Of a stretch of DNA of 61,452 bases, positions 16,239-24,370 are shown piece after piece (position 1 is the stretch's first letter; every line of letters starts with the position of its first letter). Origin of the DNA: Nostoc sp. FACHB-152 (GTDB lineage: Bacteria > Cyanobacteriota > Cyanobacteriia > Cyanobacteriales > Nostocaceae). Where the stretch lies: contig NZ_JACJRV010000043.1 of NCBI RefSeq assembly GCF_014697475.1, positions 1-61,452 of the forward strand. The letters run 5' to 3'. Made by a program: the position numbers and the translations under genes. The notes beneath the pieces are model-generated. The model saw only the letters and a list, made by a program, of their open reading frames with translations. It was not told where the DNA came from and made no database searches.

Positions 16239-17411
16239 ATGAAAAAAATCAATCTCTGCCAACTAACTCAAAGCAAGAATAAAGTATTGATTCTAACTTC
16301 GTTGGCTGTGCTGTCGTCTCCATTAGTATTGCCTTTGCCACAAGCTGTTGCTGGAACATTAACGACTGTTATAAATTTCAACGGGACTAATGGTGCTAGT
16401 CCAAAAGCAGGTGTGCTTCAAGGAACCGATGGCAGTATTTATGGCACTACTTCCGAAGGTGGTTCGCAAAATAGAGGAACAGCATTCAAATTAACAGGTG
16501 CTAATTTTAGTACTTTGACTACACTGGTTAACTTTAATGGAACTAATGGAACTAACCCAATAGCGAGATTATTTCAGGCCAGTGATGGCAATTTTTATGG
16601 AGTAACCTCTACAGGTGGGACTGGTAATCTTGGTACAGTTTTTCAACTGGCAAAGACAACTTTTACAACTGTGACAACTCTGGCAAATTTTAATGGCACT
16701 AACGGAGCCAGCCCAGCAGGAAGATTGATTTCCGGTAGTGATGGCTTATTGTGGGGGACAAGTTCCGCAGGTGGAGGTAATGGTAGAGGAACTGTATTTA
16801 AGGTTCCCTTAACTGGGGGTACGCCGACGATTGTAGTCAACTTCAACAGTACAAACGGAGCAGTTCCATTAGCAAGGTTGCAATTGGCAAGTGATGGAAA
16901 CTACTATGGCACCACCTCAGCAGGTGGTGCAAGTAATAGAGGTACAGTGTTTAAGCTAACTCCTACAGGAGTCTTAACTTCATATAGCTTTAGTGGTTCC
17001 AATGGTCAAAGTCCCCAGTCGGCATTAATTGAATCAGATAGATTCCTCTACGGTACAACCTATCTAGGTGGAGCCAGTAATAGAGGGGCTATATTCAGAG
17101 TTCCCCTTGGCGGTGGTTCACCAGTTTTAGTCGCCAGCTTTAATGGCAGCAATGGAGCCAACCCTACAGCTGCACTCATAAAAGCAAAAGATGGTAACTT
17201 CTACGGTACGGCTTCTACAGGTGGTGCAAACAACAGAGGAGCTATTTATCGATTGGCTGGTGGAAACATTAGTTTGCTATTTAGCTTTAATGGGACAAAT
17301 GGAGCAACGCCGAACTCCACATTAATTCAACTTTCCAATGGTGCATTTTATGGAACTGCCTCTGCTGGTGGCACTTCTAATAGAGGAACTGTGTTTAGGT
17401 ACGTAGACTAA
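16239..17411 (+). CDS. secreted GloVer-repeat (TIGR03803-type) protein
   Basis: A 390-residue protein with a signal peptide (KVLILTSLAVLSSPLVLPL followed by a cleavable PQAVAG). Seven tandem repeats of about 45-50 residues follow. Each contains NGxxPxxxL, a DG-x-(F/Y)YGTT-x-x-GG core and NRGT(V/A)F(K/R). This matches the Gloeobacter-Verrucomicrobia repeat, and seven units suggest a seven-bladed propeller. I chose ATG 16239 because the signal peptide begins there; an in-frame GTG at 16164 would place 25 residues before it. A strong terminator follows at 17534. Function is unknown; export or surface location is inferred. Confidence 0.85.
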   Translation: MKKINLCQLTQSKNKVLILTSLAVLSSPLVLPLPQAVAGTLTTVINFNGTNGASPKAGVLQGTDGSIYGTTSEGGSQNRGTAFKLTGANFSTLTTLVNFNGTNGTNPIARLFQASDGNFYGVTSTGGTGNLGTVFQLAKTTFTTVTTLANFNGTNGASPAGRLISGSDGLLWGTSSAGGGNGRGTVFKVPLTGGTPTIVVNFNSTNGAVPLARLQLASDGNYYGTTSAGGASNRGTVFKLTPTGVLTSYSFSGSNGQSPQSALIESDRFLYGTTYLGGASNRGAIFRVPLGGGSPVLVASFNGSNGANPTAALIKAKDGNFYGTASTGGANNRGAIYRLAGGNISLLFSFNGTNGATPNSTLIQLSNGAFYGTASAGGTSNRGTVFRYVD

Positions 17412-17526
17412 GCCAGGAATCCGGTTTGATTAATGAACATACTTGTGTAGTCAAGCAAGAGGCAAAAGTAAAGAAAGCAGGTAACAATATACTGATTTTT
17501 TTTAAAAATCAAATATGAGTCCTATA
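17412..17526. mobile_element. MITE-C copy (IS630-related ends)
   Basis: 115 bp, closely similar along its length to 58960-59073. The right end AAATATGAGTCCTATA and the left end CAGGAATCCGGTTTGAT form terminal inverted repeats (TAGGA-x-TC...TTTGATT). The same terminal sequence lies at the end of the IS630 remnant at 7526-7556. TA boundaries suit IS630/Tc1-type insertion. No coding capacity. Confidence 0.7.
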
Positions 17527-17533
17527 TAGGAAG

Positions 17534-17566
17534 ATGGTAGATGGTTTTTAACATCTACCATTTTTT
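17534..17566 (+). terminator. Rho-independent terminator of the GloVer gene
   Basis: A perfect 10-bp stem ATGGTAGATG (17534-17543) with CATCTACCAT (17552-17561) and an 8-nt loop is followed by a T-run. Confidence 0.85.
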
Positions 17567-17633
17567 CATGCTTTGCAAGATTACCAGAGACAGCAGCGAC
17601 TACTCCCAGGCATACTATACTGACATTGATTGA

Positions 17634-18434
17634 TTAAACACCAGGAGTAGTACCACCATCCACCAAAATTTCCGCCCCAGTAATAGAAGAAGCCAAGTCA
17701 GAAACTAAAAATAAAGCGAGTGATGCAATTTCTTCTGGCTTGACAATTTTGCCCAAAGGTATGGCTTTCAAAGATTCTGCTTTAATTTCTTCTACACTCA
17801 CACCACGAGATTGAGCATTTTGTTCTGCCAAACGTTCGGCGCGTTCAGTCCCAGTCAAACCCGGAGATATAGCGTTAATCCGAATATTGTAATGGGCTAA
17901 CTCTTTAGAAATTCCTCGTGTGAAGTTCAATAAAGCAGCATTGGTTGTACCGCCAGGGAGGAAGTTCGGACGAGGTGTTCGTCCTGCACCACCAATAATG
18001 TTAACAATTCGCCCATCGCCCCGATTTTTTTGATGTGGTACAACGGCTCTAACTAATCGGATATAGCCTAATAATTTCAGATTCCAAGCATCTAAAAAAG
18101 CATCATCACCCAATTCTAAAAATGACCCTGCACGGGCTGAACCAGCATTGTTAATTAAAATATCAATCTGACCAAATTGTGCCAGAGTTGTAGAAACAAT
18201 TTGATCAATACTTTCTGCTTGGGTGAGGTCGGCACTAACAGAAAGAATTTTAGCCCCAGGGGTAGGTAACGATTGGATGTCAGCTACAGCCTTCTCTAAT
18301 CTTTCTTGATTACGAGCAGCAATTACTACATTTACACCTTCACTATAGAGGGCTTTGGCAGTAGCTAAACCAATACCTGCACTTCCACCTGTGACAATTG
18401 CTGTTTTACCGGATAGTTTTAGGTCTAAGCTCAT
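17634..18434 (-). CDS. SDR-family protein lacking the catalytic Tyr and Lys
   Basis: A 266-residue short-chain dehydrogenase/reductase. The Rossmann motif TGGSAGIG (residues 15-22), NNAG (about 92-95) and the C-terminal EILVDGG are intact. Where the family has Y-x-x-x-K the sequence reads GGTTNAALLNFT, with Gly in the Tyr position and Asn in the Lys position, so classical SDR catalysis is not expected. Other SDR-like proteins with a similar GGxxNAAL segment are known to me, so this is probably a genuine subfamily rather than damage. It ends 200 bp from the convergent GloVer gene. Confidence 0.88.
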   Translation of the reverse strand: MSLDLKLSGKTAIVTGGSAGIGLATAKALYSEGVNVVIAARNQERLEKAVADIQSLPTPGAKILSVSADLTQAESIDQIVSTTLAQFGQIDILINNAGSARAGSFLELGDDAFLDAWNLKLLGYIRLVRAVVPHQKNRGDGRIVNIIGGAGRTPRPNFLPGGTTNAALLNFTRGISKELAHYNIRINAISPGLTGTERAERLAEQNAQSRGVSVEEIKAESLKAIPLGKIVKPEEIASLALFLVSDLASSITGAEILVDGGTTPGV

Positions 18435-18505
18435 AATTATTTACCTGTTGGATATTTGAGAAAAATCTGAATTAGTATCATGCAGAGTCGTGAGATTAAC
18501 TCAAA

Positions 18506-18868
18506 TCAAATCGCTATAGACTCTGTACGAACTAATAATATTGCTGACTGCTCACCTGTATTGTGAATATTCAAGATGGCTTGATGCTCACCAGATGTAC
18601 AGCCTAAAAGTATTTTGATTTCTGTATCTCGTTTTTGCAAATCAACACTACAGATAATGGCAGTTATTTTCTTACTAGCTAAACTCCCCAGCCAGACATC
18701 AATATTAGCTCCGTCTCCAGCTTGAGTATTTTGCAAATATCCATAGTCTAAGGGGTAAATGAAAGCTGGATATATGGAATGTTTGCTTCCTTGAGGACGC
18801 TCAATTTTGATATTGCTAGTAGTTACTAACTGATCTAATTTATTCCAGAAATTATTACTATTTGTCAT
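18506..18868 (-). CDS. inorganic-pyrophosphatase-like protein
   Basis: A 120-residue protein. IERPQGSKH (about 19-27), IYPLDYGYLQNT (about 37-48) and DGANIDVWLGS (about 52-62) match the substrate and metal-binding core of family I pyrophosphatases. The protein is shorter than canonical Ppa (about 170 residues) and lacks the usual second Asp-rich stretch. It belongs to a short Ppa-like group whose activity is uncertain. It lies between the SDR and HAD genes on the same strand. Confidence 0.7.
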   Translation of the reverse strand: MTNSNNFWNKLDQLVTTSNIKIERPQGSKHSIYPAFIYPLDYGYLQNTQAGDGANIDVWLGSLASKKITAIICSVDLQKRDTEIKILLGCTSGEHQAILNIHNTGEQSAILLVRTESIAI

Positions 18869-18894
18869 TACAGTGTCTAGGAAGTCTTATGCTT

Positions 18895-19569
18895 TTAATT
18901 GGCACTGTTAAGAAAATGTTGATTTTGCTGCTCTAGAAGTTTGGGCAATAGTCTCATATCATTAAATACAACAGATGCACCAACTTCTCGTAATTTTTCT
19001 GGCTGAATTAGTTCGGCATACCCAAATACTGTCATACCTGCATCAACTCCTGCTCTCACACCTGTTGGCGTATCTTCAATAACCACACATTCTTTAGGTG
19101 AAAATCCCATTTTTTTAGCTGCATATAAAAATACATCTGGATAGGGTTTGCTTCGTTGAACATCTTTTGCGCTAAAGATTTTGTCTGAAAAGTAAGGCAA
19201 TAATTTTGTTGCATCTAAAGCTGTATTTATCCAATCATGACTACTATTTGAGGCAACGCAATAAGACAAATTTAGTTTACTTAAAACTTCATGTATTCCT
19301 TTTATTGGTAGCAAATCTGTTATGAAAGCTTGCAGAACTCGTTGTCTAAACTCATTAGTGAAGTTCTCTGGTGGATATTTACCAAACTGCTCTCTAATTA
19401 TTTCTACACATTGAGACATTGATTTGCCTACAAAAATATCGAACACATCGTCTATAGTCAGAACTATTTCTAGTTCGGTGAGCATTTCCAACAAAATATT
19501 ATTTGCGATTGTCTCACTGTCTATAAGAACACCATCACAATCAAAAATAACTAAATTCAATTTGTCCAT
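18895..19569 (-). CDS. HAD-superfamily hydrolase, subfamily IA (phosphoglucomutase/phosphatase-like)
   Basis: A 224-residue haloacid dehalogenase-type hydrolase. Motif I FDCDGVLIDSE (residues 9-19) has the nucleophile Asp and the acid/base Asp. Motif II ASNSS is near residue 107, the Lys of motif III is in KPYPDVF, and motif IV is VIEDTPTGVRAG. The helical cap between motifs I and II places it with beta-phosphoglucomutase and sugar-phosphate phosphatases. The start abuts the truncated dehydrogenase fragment by 4 bp. Confidence 0.9.
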   Translation of the reverse strand: MDKLNLVIFDCDGVLIDSETIANNILLEMLTELEIVLTIDDVFDIFVGKSMSQCVEIIREQFGKYPPENFTNEFRQRVLQAFITDLLPIKGIHEVLSKLNLSYCVASNSSHDWINTALDATKLLPYFSDKIFSAKDVQRSKPYPDVFLYAAKKMGFSPKECVVIEDTPTGVRAGVDAGMTVFGYAELIQPEKLREVGASVVFNDMRLLPKLLEQQNQHFLNSAN

Positions 19570-19573
19570 GAAT

Positions 19574-19750
19574 TTACAAAATTTGATAACTCACAGAAGT
19601 GGTTGAACGTTTGACTTCTCCCCGGTTGAGGGAAATTGCTGCTACTCGGATAACTGCTTCATTCGCAGCAGAGGTGGGTGCATCTACATCACGCAGTGCT
19701 AAACGTCCTGACACATTAGGGTCAACAACAACGGCACGAATTTTACTCAT
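19574..19750 (-). pseudogene. MDR/quinone-oxidoreductase N-terminal fragment
   Basis: A 58-codon frame with a proper ATG. It starts MSKIRAVVVDPNVSGRLALR and continues through AVIRVAAISLNRGEV, the N-terminal GroES-like strand pattern of zinc-type alcohol dehydrogenase/quinone oxidoreductases (normally about 320 residues). It stops abruptly four bases before the HAD start codon. The remainder was probably deleted, joining it to the HAD gene. It follows the dehydrogenase gene at 19780 by 29 bp. Confidence 0.72.
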
Positions 19751-19779
19751 CTTGATTGAACCTGAATGACGTTACAGTT

Positions 19780-20664
19780 TTAGTTTGATGCAGTTTCGTC
19801 AGAAAGAATGGTAATGATTTCTTTCAATTGACGTTCTCGGTTAGACTCTTCTGGTGTTTCCTGACCCAAAGAGGTATCTTTTACTAAACGATAAATATCA
19901 GCTGCACCGTAAAAAATACGCTCAGTTAAACCTACTTCTTTGAAGGTTTCTGCAATCTCTTCCATTTCTCCTACCCAACGATGTGCTTTTGGTGTCATAG
20001 ATGGAATGGAACGAAGCAGGATACTAGCAAGTGCTGGCTGGCTGTGAGATACTTCTTTCCATAGTTGCTCGTCCAAACCTAAACGATGAGCAGCAATCAA
20101 TAATTCTGTACTAATTGCTGTTAATCCTTTGGTGAGGGCGGCGTAAGACATCTTTAACCCAGAAGCTTGACCAATTTCATCACCAATGACTCGGATATCT
20201 AAGCCATAATTACTCAGTTGTTGAAACTCTGCGGCTTGTTTGCCAGAAGCATAGATGCGAGTGCGTCCGGGAACTCTGGGAGGTGGGCCGATGATGGAAG
20301 CATCGACAAATGTTGCACCCGATGATTCTATTATTTGAGCAATACTTTTGACTTTTTGGGGTGAAATTGCATTAGCATCGACATAAAGAATCTGTTTGCC
20401 TACATTTTTTATAACCTCAGCTACTTGCTGGGCTACCTCTGCGGCAGCGGCGGGGACTAAAACTGATAACACTACGTCAGATTCAATTACCAACTGTGTG
20501 AGAGAACCCACATCTTGGATATTGGCGGCGGCTGCTAATTGCTTTGTTCTGGGACTGCGCTCATCTAGAGCAGCAATAATTCTTAATCCATGTTGATGGA
20601 GAACAGATCCTATAGCCTGCCCCATATCACCTGGACTTAAAATACCGACAGTTTGAATTGGCAT
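19780..20664 (-). CDS. NAD(P)-binding dehydrogenase with DUF1932 C-terminal domain
   Basis: A 294-residue protein of the 6-phosphogluconate/3-hydroxyisobutyrate dehydrogenase fold. The N-terminal dinucleotide site is GILSPGDMGQAIG (7-19). The substrate-loop region DASIIGPPPR is near residue 121. The helical C-terminal domain contains the catalytic-helix Lys in GLKMSYAALTKG, as in DUF1932 proteins. Substrate is unknown. It is the first gene of a minus-strand run and is divergent from the membrane-protein gene at 20820. Confidence 0.82.
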   Translation of the reverse strand: MPIQTVGILSPGDMGQAIGSVLHQHGLRIIAALDERSPRTKQLAAAANIQDVGSLTQLVIESDVVLSVLVPAAAAEVAQQVAEVIKNVGKQILYVDANAISPQKVKSIAQIIESSGATFVDASIIGPPPRVPGRTRIYASGKQAAEFQQLSNYGLDIRVIGDEIGQASGLKMSYAALTKGLTAISTELLIAAHRLGLDEQLWKEVSHSQPALASILLRSIPSMTPKAHRWVGEMEEIAETFKEVGLTERIFYGAADIYRLVKDTSLGQETPEESNRERQLKEIITILSDETASN

Positions 20665-20819
20665 AAAAAGCTTGATAATACTTTGTATTCAGCTTTTAAC
20701 TATTATTGCTGATTTTGGTGATTGAGTTATTAACTAAACTACTATAAGTTGATATAATTAGTGTACTTAACTGTGATTAGCAACTTATCACAATTCATTC
20801 CCATAAAGCAAGCTATTAG

Positions 20820-21269
20820 ATGACTCAACAAGCAAGATTATTTCGATTTGGGCTGGCCTTCATTGCTGGGTTTATTGCTGTGCTGGTATTTCACCAAGGT
20901 GTTCTAGCAATACTTCATGCAATTAACTTTGCACCTCGTCCACCCTATCAAACTGCACCTACACAGCCTTTTGGCGTACCACAATTTCTATCGGCGGCTT
21001 TTTGGGGTGGAATTTGGGGATTAGTTTGGGCGGCTGTGACACTGCGATCTTCAGTGAATAGAAACTATTGGCTAACATCGCTAATTTTTGGGGCTGTAGC
21101 ACCGACATTGCTTGCTTGGTTTATTGTGGCCCCATTGAAAGGTCAAGCGATCGCAGGAGGTGGGAAACCAGGAGTGATGATTACAGGTTTACTAGTTAAT
21201 GCAGCTTGGGGAGTCGGAACAGCTATATTATTTAATTGGTTTGCGAAAAGGCACGTGCTAAGTCAGTAA
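20820..21269 (+). CDS. conserved membrane protein, unknown function
   Basis: A 149-residue protein with four hydrophobic helices and a Pro-rich extracytoplasmic loop (RPPYQTAPTQPFG). The Gly/Trp-rich helix FWGGIWGLVWA and the small-residue motif GGGKPG are conserved-looking, but I cannot assign a family. It ends 7 bp past the end of the convergent mocA gene, so the two 3' ends overlap. Confidence 0.7.
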   Translation: MTQQARLFRFGLAFIAGFIAVLVFHQGVLAILHAINFAPRPPYQTAPTQPFGVPQFLSAAFWGGIWGLVWAAVTLRSSVNRNYWLTSLIFGAVAPTLLAWFIVAPLKGQAIAGGGKPGVMITGLLVNAAWGVGTAILFNWFAKRHVLSQ

Positions 21270-21868
21270 ATGTTGCCTCTATGTTCTTGAAGTTGTTCAT
21301 AATCTTCAAGGGTATCTATATCTATGACTCCCTCAGCAAAAGGAATGCTGACACAGTTGGAATAGTACTGACGAATGGTTTTTCTCGCACCCATATCACC
21401 CTGAAGCAGTGCTAGTTCTGAAAATAACGTTTTATGAAACAGTGCAGGAACACCAACTATATCAGCGTATTTTGAGGCAACTATCAGAGAATTTGTAGTT
21501 TGATATTCTGCAACCAGTTCTTTAATTAGGTTAGGTGAAACAAAGGGTTGATCGGACAACATCAGCACAACTGCCTCAATATTAGGTGAAATAGCTTGAA
21601 TAGCGTTAAGTCCACACTTGATAGAACTCGCCATCCCATCTGACCAATGTTGGTTGTAAATGATGTGGATATCTAGATTCGTCAGATGAGATTTAATGGT
21701 TTCGGCGTAAGCACCTAAGACTAAAACAATTGGCTGACACTGAGATTGAATTGCTATGTCTGCAATGTGTCGAATTAGTGCTTTACCTTGGTAAGTCAGG
21801 AGTTGTTTCGGTTGACCAAGCCTTGTGGAAGCACCTGCTGCCAGGATTATGATACCAATGTCAGACAT
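21263..21868 (-). CDS. mocA: molybdenum cofactor cytidylyltransferase MocA-like
   Basis: A 201-residue nucleotidyltransferase with a GT-A-type fold. The N-terminal LAAGASTRLGQPKQLL motif binds CTP, and MLSDQPF near residue 101 coordinates the metal. MocA converts Mo-molybdopterin to the cytosine dinucleotide form used by xanthine-oxidase-family enzymes such as PaoC. ATG 21868 is the start of the conserved domain. A longer frame from 21925 reads back into xdhC. The start overlaps the xdhC 3' end by 22 bp, so translation is coupled, and the divergent paoABC operon is the probable client. Confidence 0.88.
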   Translation of the reverse strand: MSDIGIIILAAGASTRLGQPKQLLTYQGKALIRHIADIAIQSQCQPIVLVLGAYAETIKSHLTNLDIHIIYNQHWSDGMASSIKCGLNAIQAISPNIEAVVLMLSDQPFVSPNLIKELVAEYQTTNSLIVASKYADIVGVPALFHKTLFSELALLQGDMGARKTIRQYYSNCVSIPFAEGVIDIDTLEDYEQLQEHRGNIY

Positions 21869-23007
21869 GGTTGCTCTAGGGGGGAATGTATCGAACCGAC
21901 GCGATCGCGCAAAAAACCACCACAACGTCCACTAATCACTGCTTGAATTTCTGCCACAATGGAAAGCGCGATTTCTTGGGGTGTTTCCGCAGCAATATCT
22001 AATCCCACTGGGTTATAGGTTCGTTGTTTTTGTCCAACTGTCGGCAAGATATTGTCTTGGGCTAAATCATCCGATAATTGTTGCATCCGGCGTTTTGGCC
22101 CTAACACGCCCACGTAACGCACTGGTGACGGAATGAGAGTTTTGAGAAATGCTAAGTCGCTCAGATAACGGTGTGTCATCACAACTGCTACCGTTTGCGG
22201 TGTCAGCAAATGTTGGTATGAGTCGGGATTATCAGGTTCACACAAGAGAATTTGGTCAGCTTGGGGAAAGCGATCGCCATTCAAAAACCCTGGTCTGTCA
22301 TCAATAACAGTCACGTGCCAACCCAGATATTTAGCCAACTGCACCACGGGAACTGCATCATATCCAGATCCAAATACGAGTAGTGGTACTAATGGCTGAA
22401 TTACCTCGATTAACACATCAACTCGTCCTTGTTTTAGGGTATATGATTGTACGCGAGTTTGTTTTTTCCTCAGTGTCTGATGAGCGTCTGTTTCTATTCT
22501 CTGAGCAATGTCAGCATTAGCAATCCCATTGATAACAGTGCCATCCCATTTCAACATCAGTCGAGAACCCACTGTAAGATCTGATGCTCCCTCTATTCTA
22601 AATACAGTAGCGATCGCCCCCACTTGCCCAGACTGCAAACAATCCTGAATGAAAGACATTTGACTGACAGCAGTTTCATCGCCTAAAGATTCAATCAAAA
22701 CATCGACAACGCCATTACACCCCAAACCAAAGCCAAATACGATGTCTTCACCTGATGTAGTGTCGTATCTCACCAGCATCGGCTTACCACCTTCAAACAT
22801 GAGCAATTGCGATCGTTCAAAAACATCCCCTTCCAAACAGCCACCGCTAATTGCACTAATCATCTGTCCATCTTCAACTAGCAGCATTCGCGCTCCTGGT
22901 CGGCGATATACTGAACCACTTGTTTGTACTACCGTTGCTAAAGCAGTACGTTGTCCAGACTCTTGGCTATGTGTAAATGCTTGCAAGATATTCTGTAACT
23001 CGTTCAT
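21847..23007 (-). CDS. xdhC: XdhC/CoxI-family molybdoenzyme maturation factor (PaoD-like)
   Basis: A 386-residue protein. The N-terminal XdhC_CoxI domain shows TSGSVYRRPGARML and ISGGCLEGDVFE. The C-terminal Rossmann domain starts at LLVFGSGYDAVPV and contains the HRYLSDL and YVGVLGPKRR blocks. Such chaperones bind Mo-cofactor, promote sulfuration and insert it into xanthine-oxidase-type enzymes. ATG 23007 begins the conserved domain. The longer frame to 23127 is translated from the MITE immediately upstream and is rejected. The AGGA ribosome-binding site lies inside that element. Confidence 0.9.
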   Translation of the reverse strand: MNELQNILQAFTHSQESGQRTALATVVQTSGSVYRRPGARMLLVEDGQMISAISGGCLEGDVFERSQLLMFEGGKPMLVRYDTTSGEDIVFGFGLGCNGVVDVLIESLGDETAVSQMSFIQDCLQSGQVGAIATVFRIEGASDLTVGSRLMLKWDGTVINGIANADIAQRIETDAHQTLRKKQTRVQSYTLKQGRVDVLIEVIQPLVPLLVFGSGYDAVPVVQLAKYLGWHVTVIDDRPGFLNGDRFPQADQILLCEPDNPDSYQHLLTPQTVAVVMTHRYLSDLAFLKTLIPSPVRYVGVLGPKRRMQQLSDDLAQDNILPTVGQKQRTYNPVGLDIAAETPQEIALSIVAEIQAVISGRCGGFLRDRVGSIHSPLEQPCLTLVS

Positions 23008-23008
23008 A

Positions 23009-23148
23009 TATAGCAATCCTATTTGATTTACAAACTGCTTATAGAGACAGGCAATAGGGAAGAGGCAATAGGCAATAGGCAATAGGCAATAGCAAAGAAG
23101 GCAGTTAAGAATGTACGATTTTTTCAAAAATCTAATATGAGTCCTATA
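23009..23148. mobile_element. MITE-C copy with GGCAATA heptamer array
   Basis: The left end TATAGCAATCCTATTTGATT and the right end AAATCTAATATGAGTCCTATA are inverted repeats of the MITE-C type. The middle carries four to five tandem GGCAATA units (about 23050-23092). It lies 1 bp upstream of the xdhC start codon (minus strand) and therefore forms its 5' leader. Confidence 0.65.
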
Positions 23149-23653
23149 TTGTTTTTATCTACCTACTGAACTATTTATTCTAACTTTAGAAGCTGTTAAC
23201 TAGGCTCTGCATTTTTTAATGAGAGTTACAAGTGAAAATAGTTTTTCCAGCTAGAACAAGTTTTATTTTATTTATAACCTATTAACCAAGCAAATTAATA
23301 ATAATTATAATTATATGCATATTTGACAAAAAATAACAACTACCTTGAGAAATAAAAATATTAATTTGAATCATATTTATAATAGGTAATTAGCGAAATT
23401 CAAAGAGAAAAAATTTTATGATTAAATAAAAATTACTTTGGTTAAAATAAACATTATCGATTGCGGAATTTGGTTATCTACATACAAATGGATGAAATAA
23501 ATTTTTGAAGCTTGTCAGAGGTAGAAAGTATGTCTTAGCAAAAATTATCAGTTTTCTGCTAACTAATAATGTAGGTTGGTTGAAAATTAAAAGGACAATG
23601 TAAGTCGTTCATATTTTTACGATTCAAGCCTTTTTACTCCAGAGGTAAAAATA
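23149..23653. other. divergent promoter region, xdhC / paoA
   Basis: About 500 bp of AT-rich DNA without a gene, between the element upstream of xdhC and paoA. It must hold the paoABC promoter. I found no convincing operator; AGAGGTAA before the paoA ATG is a weak ribosome-binding site. Confidence 0.5.
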
Positions 23654-24370
23654 ATGGAAAATGATAAAAAAGGCAGGGGAAAAACATCTCGGCGTGGGTT
23701 TTTAGGACAAGCAATAACCGCAGCAGGTACAGCTATAGCAGCACCTTCATTACTCAATCAGACCAGCACTGCAAAAGACAGCCCTCAAAGTACTGAAGAT
23801 GGTATGAAAGTTACATTAAATGTGAATGGTAAACAGCAAAGTCTGACAATTGAGCCGCGTGTGACGCTCTTAGATGCGTTGCGCGATCGCCTGGGACTGG
23901 TAGGTAGTAAAAAAGGCTGCGATCACGGGCAGTGTGGAGCTTGTACTGTGTTAATTGATGGTGAGCGTGTTTATTCTTGCCTCGCTTTAGCTGTCATGCA
24001 AGAAGGCAAAGAAATTGTCACCATTGAAGGGTTAGCCAAGGGTGATACTCTGCATCCAGTGCAAGCTGCCTTTATCGAAAACGATGGTTTTCAGTGTGGT
24101 TACTGTACACCAGGGCAGATTTGCGCCTCAGTTGCCTTACTTGAGGAAATCAAACGCGGCTGCGCTAGCGTTGTGACTCCAGATTTAACTCAGCCGCCGC
24201 AACTAGCTGAACTCTCAGAAGCGGAAATCAAAGAACGGCTGAGTGGTAATCTCTGCCGATGCAGTGCATACAACGGCATCGTTGCCGCCGTGCAGCAGGC
24301 AGCAGGACAAACACCACCCTCTCCAGTTGCCGAGTTGATGCTGAGTGAACCAGAGGAGACATTAGTATGA
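23654..24370 (+). CDS. paoA: aldehyde oxidoreductase iron-sulfur subunit, Tat-exported (PaoA-like)
   Basis: A 238-residue xanthine-oxidase-family small subunit. The twin-arginine signal (SRRGFLG, residues 12-18, then a hydrophobic Ala-rich stretch) shows that the enzyme is exported folded. Eight Cys for two [2Fe-2S] clusters are visible: CDHGQCGAC plus the Cys in YSCLAL for the plant-type cluster, then CGYC and CRC for the second. It is the first gene of paoA-paoB-paoC, and its stop overlaps the paoB ATG by 4 bp. The physiological substrate is probably an aldehyde. Confidence 0.9.
   Translation: MENDKKGRGKTSRRGFLGQAITAAGTAIAAPSLLNQTSTAKDSPQSTEDGMKVTLNVNGKQQSLTIEPRVTLLDALRDRLGLVGSKKGCDHGQCGACTVLIDGERVYSCLALAVMQEGKEIVTIEGLAKGDTLHPVQAAFIENDGFQCGYCTPGQICASVALLEEIKRGCASVVTPDLTQPPQLAELSEAEIKERLSGNLCRCSAYNGIVAAVQQAAGQTPPSPVAELMLSEPEETLV

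Noticed and set aside
23008-23127. 40-residue N-terminal extension of XdhC
   Set aside because: The extra residues (YCLLPIAYCLFPIACLY) are the translation of GGCAATA-type heptamers in the MITE, not a signal peptide.
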